From assembly GCA_951804985.1 (NCBI GenBank), contig OX638135.1, positions 35,667,670 to 35,731,669 on the forward strand: 64,000 bases of DNA. The letters run 5' to 3'. Both the position numbers and the translations under genes were made by a program. The notes beneath the pieces are model-generated. The model was given only the letters and a program-made list of their open reading frames with translations, was not told where the DNA came from and ran no database searches. Source of the stretch: Dryomyza anilis. Taxonomy: Eukaryota; Arthropoda; Insecta; Diptera; Dryomyzidae. Positions within the stretch are counted from its first letter, which is position 1, and the number at the start of each line of letters is the position of its first letter. Positions 61,435 to 64,000 of this stretch are shown one piece after another.

Positions 61435-62142
61435 TGTTGTGAATCAGAAACGTTTTTTTTTTTGTTGTATTTAAGAAAGCCTGCACATAACCAGTATGCA
61501 CATAAAGTTCAAATCTAAAAGCACAATAACAGATGCATGTTAACTTAACATAACGTCTACGACGTAACTGGAACGAGTACATAATGTTTATGAGTGCATA
61601 CTTTCAGGAGATAAAATTAAGTCTACTTAAAAGCAACGAAAAATACATTGGTTGCAATTTGATCCGAGACTCGCGCTAGCAAGTGTGCCGTCTGTTTAAA
61701 AGCTACAACAAAAGCATTGGTTGTAATTTTAGTCAAGACTAACGCCAGCATGGGAACCAATTAAGAATTTAGCACATTGGAATTTTCTCAGTTAATGATT
61801 TCACAATATTATTAAATATCTGATGGTTTTTAGTAGTACGTAGATTTAGGAATATGCTTGCTTGCATTTATGAGTTGTGTTTTAAGAAATAAGTATAAGC
61901 AAGGGGTTCGTGAGTCGCACGATACCGAGGTGATGAGTAGAGGTTAAGTTTAGATTTTAAGCATTATGATTTTTAACTGCCTTAGAGTGCAGACGTGTTT
62001 TCAGTTTAAACTCAAGCTTGTAAAAAAACCTTAAAAATAATTAATAAAAGTATAAAGCAAGTCTAAAATATCCTTGCGTTTTTATTTAATAATAAATGTT
62101 AGGAAAGAATTGTGGACTTCGAGGGTACAAGTACAAAAGACA
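61435..62142 (+). repeat. Gypsy 3' LTR (708 bp)
   Basis: Aligns with 47043-47789. It has a longer T run after position 61450, an added CCAGTATGCACATAA-like stretch, and deletions near its right end. It ends GACA, followed by CACT. Confidence 0.85.
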
Positions 62143-62299
62143 CACTGCCTGATAGCACATCATCACCTCATGCTGTTTATTCAAGCACATTTGCTATGCC
62201 CACTACGCGTAATGATCTGTCAACTGTTGGGGGTGCTCAGTTACTAAAAATTTCTTTACCAAAAATTTCCGGTGATTATATAGAATGGATTTCATTCCG

Positions 62300-62384
<85 letters not shown>

Positions 62385-63090
62385 ATGATAATACTTCTTT
62401 GTCGAAAATTCAAAAATTCTACTATTTGAAGGGCTCAATATTTGGAGAAGCAGCTAATTTAATAATAACTATTTCTGTGACTGAATCCAATTATGATTCC
62501 GCTTGGGATATACTTAATCGTAGGTATCATAACAAACGGTTAATTGTTGATACACTAACCAAAAAATTATTTAATCTACCTAAATCGGAAGGTAATTTTC
62601 AAGGAATACGGAAAATCCTTATATTACGCAGGAATGCATTTCTTCACTTACCAATCTTGAAGTCGATACCAAAAATTGGGATCCACTTTTAATTCACTAA
62701 ATTCAAATTCAAAAGCTTGATGTTCAAACAAGGAAAGATTGGGAAAATTCATTAAAATCGTCGACTGAGATTCCAGTTTTCAGCGACATGGTGTTGTTCC
62801 TTGAAAAAACTTTTCGTACACTTAAATCTATTGGTGAAGATTCAATGCCAATCAGATCCAATAAAACTAATTCTTCTAAATATAAAAAACCAAATTTTCA
62901 TTCTAATAATATAGTGCAGCAACAACTTTGCGTTTATTATGAAAAACCGCATTTTGTATAGAAATACTATAAGTTCTTAGCATTATCTTCAAAATTAAGG
63001 AACGATTTTGTATTAGACAAAAGACTTTTTCGCAATTGCTTATTTTCAGGACACAATTGCCAGGAGTGGAAATCTCTTTATAGGTGCAAT
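62143..63090 (+). pseudogene. gag: BEL-A gag, central and C-terminal part (DUF1759-like), broken
   Basis: Resumes outer-element gag after the gypsy insertion. It carries LLKISLPKISGDYIEWISFRD, then a (TA)n microsatellite, then LVHDNTSLSKIQKFYYLKG and WDILNRRYHNKRLI, the DUF1759 signature of BEL/Pao. The frame changes across the microsatellite and again near 62690. The cysteine/histidine region near 62930-63090 (CVYYEKPHFV, stop, CLFSGHNCQEW) retains the outline of zinc knuckles with lost cysteines. The frame starting GTG at 62112 inside the LTR is artificial. Confidence 0.8.
62302..62377. repeat. (TA)n microsatellite inside BEL-A gag
   Basis: 76 bp of TA dinucleotide exactly where DUF1759 proteins read SFRDxFxSLVHDN. 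Either the repeat grew from a short TA stretch in the gene or it replaced a few codons. Confidence 0.95.
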
Positions 63091-63591
63091 GTGTGTAAAA
63101 AGCAACATCACTCCCTATTACATAGTGAAGATTACTTAGTAACCAAAGATAGATCTATCAATAACCATAACCTTAATTTCTGTACTCAGTCCGCTGAGGC
63201 CGTGGAAGGCATTGACATTTTACCAATTGCTAATGTTTCCACAAACAGTGCCCAGGGACCTCCGCATGTACTTCTATCTACTATTCGACTCACAGTCAAG
63301 GCATTAGGAGAACAATATACTCTGAGAGCCCTACTTGATCAGGGTTCTCAAGCCACTCTGATTACAGAAAATGCTGTACAGTTTTTAAAACTAAATAAAC
63401 AAAGAGTATCCTGTAAGGTTTTAGGTGTAGGTGTCACCAATGAAACATTGTGCCGCAGTAGTGTAACTTTAAACTTACTATCAGTTAATAAACCTGTATT
63501 GACCTGCAATGCACTGGTGTTATCAAGCCTATCTTCTTACGTTCCAAAATCTCACGGATTTAAAATACAAATAAAAAAAAGTAGGAATTGA
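63091..63591 (+). pseudogene. pol: BEL-A end of Gag and protease (DUF1758-like) fragment
   Basis: A 166-codon frame starting with CKKQHHSLLH, the distal zinc-knuckle region of BEL/Pao, then a linker, then the aspartic protease ALLDQGSQATLITE (Asp 83). A DQGS active-site motif is common in this superfamily. It leaves frame at about 63585. Confidence 0.85.
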
Positions 63592-63885
63592 CTACCTTGC
63601 GGATCCACATTATAATGACACGGATCCCATTGATTTGATTCTGGGTTCAGATGTTTTTAGTAAAGTTGTACTCCCTGGTCAATCATTTATTTGTGACGAT
63701 CTGTTTTACCAAAATACATACTATGGTTGGGTTTTTTCCGGCCCAACCAAAAAATTAATACTCAAAGCGGGGTTGTTAACAATTTAAATTTAGAAAATTT
63801 ACTTCGTTCTTTTTGGGAACAGGAAGAAATTGTTCCAAAACGAAAATTACGGATGAAGAAGAACAAGTTGAGAATTATTTTCAGT
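63592..63885 (+). pseudogene. pol: BEL-A protease C-terminus and pre-RT region, broken
   Basis: In a shifted frame the DNA reads YLADPHYNDTDPIDLILGSD and YYGWVFSGP, the conserved end of the BEL/Pao protease region. NLENLLRSFWEQEEI follows in the 63727 frame, the usual start of the segment before RT. After about 63885 the resemblance stops. Confidence 0.8.
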
Positions 63886-64000
63886 TTCGGTGTACCGGTT
63901 CCAAGTTACGGTTTCGATTTAGATTTCGGTTTTTGTTTTTCCAAATTTTTTAAATAACTAAACATATTCAGGAAAAGTGGGAAACGTAATTTAAACATTG
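63886..64000. other. Unrecognised sequence at the window end
   Basis: The BEL-A homology ends here. The next bases contain a repeated GGTTTCGATTTAGATTTCGG pattern, so a different repeat or a deletion joins BEL-A here. Confidence 0.5.

Larger units (their letters stand above)
47043..62142 (+). mobile_element. Ty3/gypsy LTR retrotransposon, decayed, split by BEL-B
   Basis: Bounded by two related LTRs, with a primer site after the left LTR and a polypurine tract before the right one. The order gag, protease, reverse transcriptase, RNase H, integrase (integrase last) is the Ty3/gypsy order. The span is 15.1 kb; without the nested BEL-B and its duplicated ACAAG it is about 9.1 kb. It carries frameshifts, stops and an internal deletion in the RT region, and no env gene is seen. 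It sits inside BEL-A gag. Confidence 0.9.

Overview
The window looks like repeat-rich, AT-rich heterochromatin from an insect, most likely a fly. The fly call rests on four kinds of element: short elements with a (GTCY)n microsatellite core of the dipteran mini-me/Helentron-like type, a MITE, BEL/Pao LTR retrotransposons, and a Ty3/gypsy LTR retrotransposon. I see no convincing host protein-coding gene, no tRNA or rRNA gene and no CRISPR array. Nearly all open frames in the left half are by-products of an 18-bp tandem repeat whose length is a multiple of three.

Layout. Positions 1-31500 are a degenerate satellite with an 18-bp unit near GTTAAATTTGAATTTTYC. It is interrupted by five copies of a GC-richer, about 1.33-kb spacer module. 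It is also organised into larger duplications: a 4519-bp tandem pair, a 1014-bp tandem pair, an 1802-bp tandem pair with inverted tracts, and a pair of near-identical 2.1-kb segments 19.68 kb apart. A run of 200 N (31501-31700) separates this from the rest. From 31701 to 40957 lies a graveyard of small elements: mini-me-like copies of two subfamilies, a 296-bp MITE, a (TA)n tract, a three-copy tandem repeat near 1 kb, a 1.05-kb foldback element, and a foldback made from two mini-me 3' ends.

From 41041 to 44562 there is a 3.5-kb array of a 9-bp unit (GATCAAAAA, GATCAAAAT and TATCAAAAA), including 214 consecutive identical GATCAAAAT units. Positions 44563-46188 hold nothing recognisable.

The right third is a three-level nest of retrotransposons. 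The outermost is a decayed BEL/Pao element (BEL-A; primer site about 46559, gag fragments 46748-47042 and 62143-63090, protease fragment 63091-63720). A Ty3/gypsy element (47043-62142; CACT target duplication) is inserted into its gag. Inside the gypsy pol gene sits a younger complete BEL/Pao element (BEL-B; 51484-57450; ACAAG target duplication, two identical 183-bp LTRs). All three carry frameshifts or stops as read here, so none is an intact element in this sequence.
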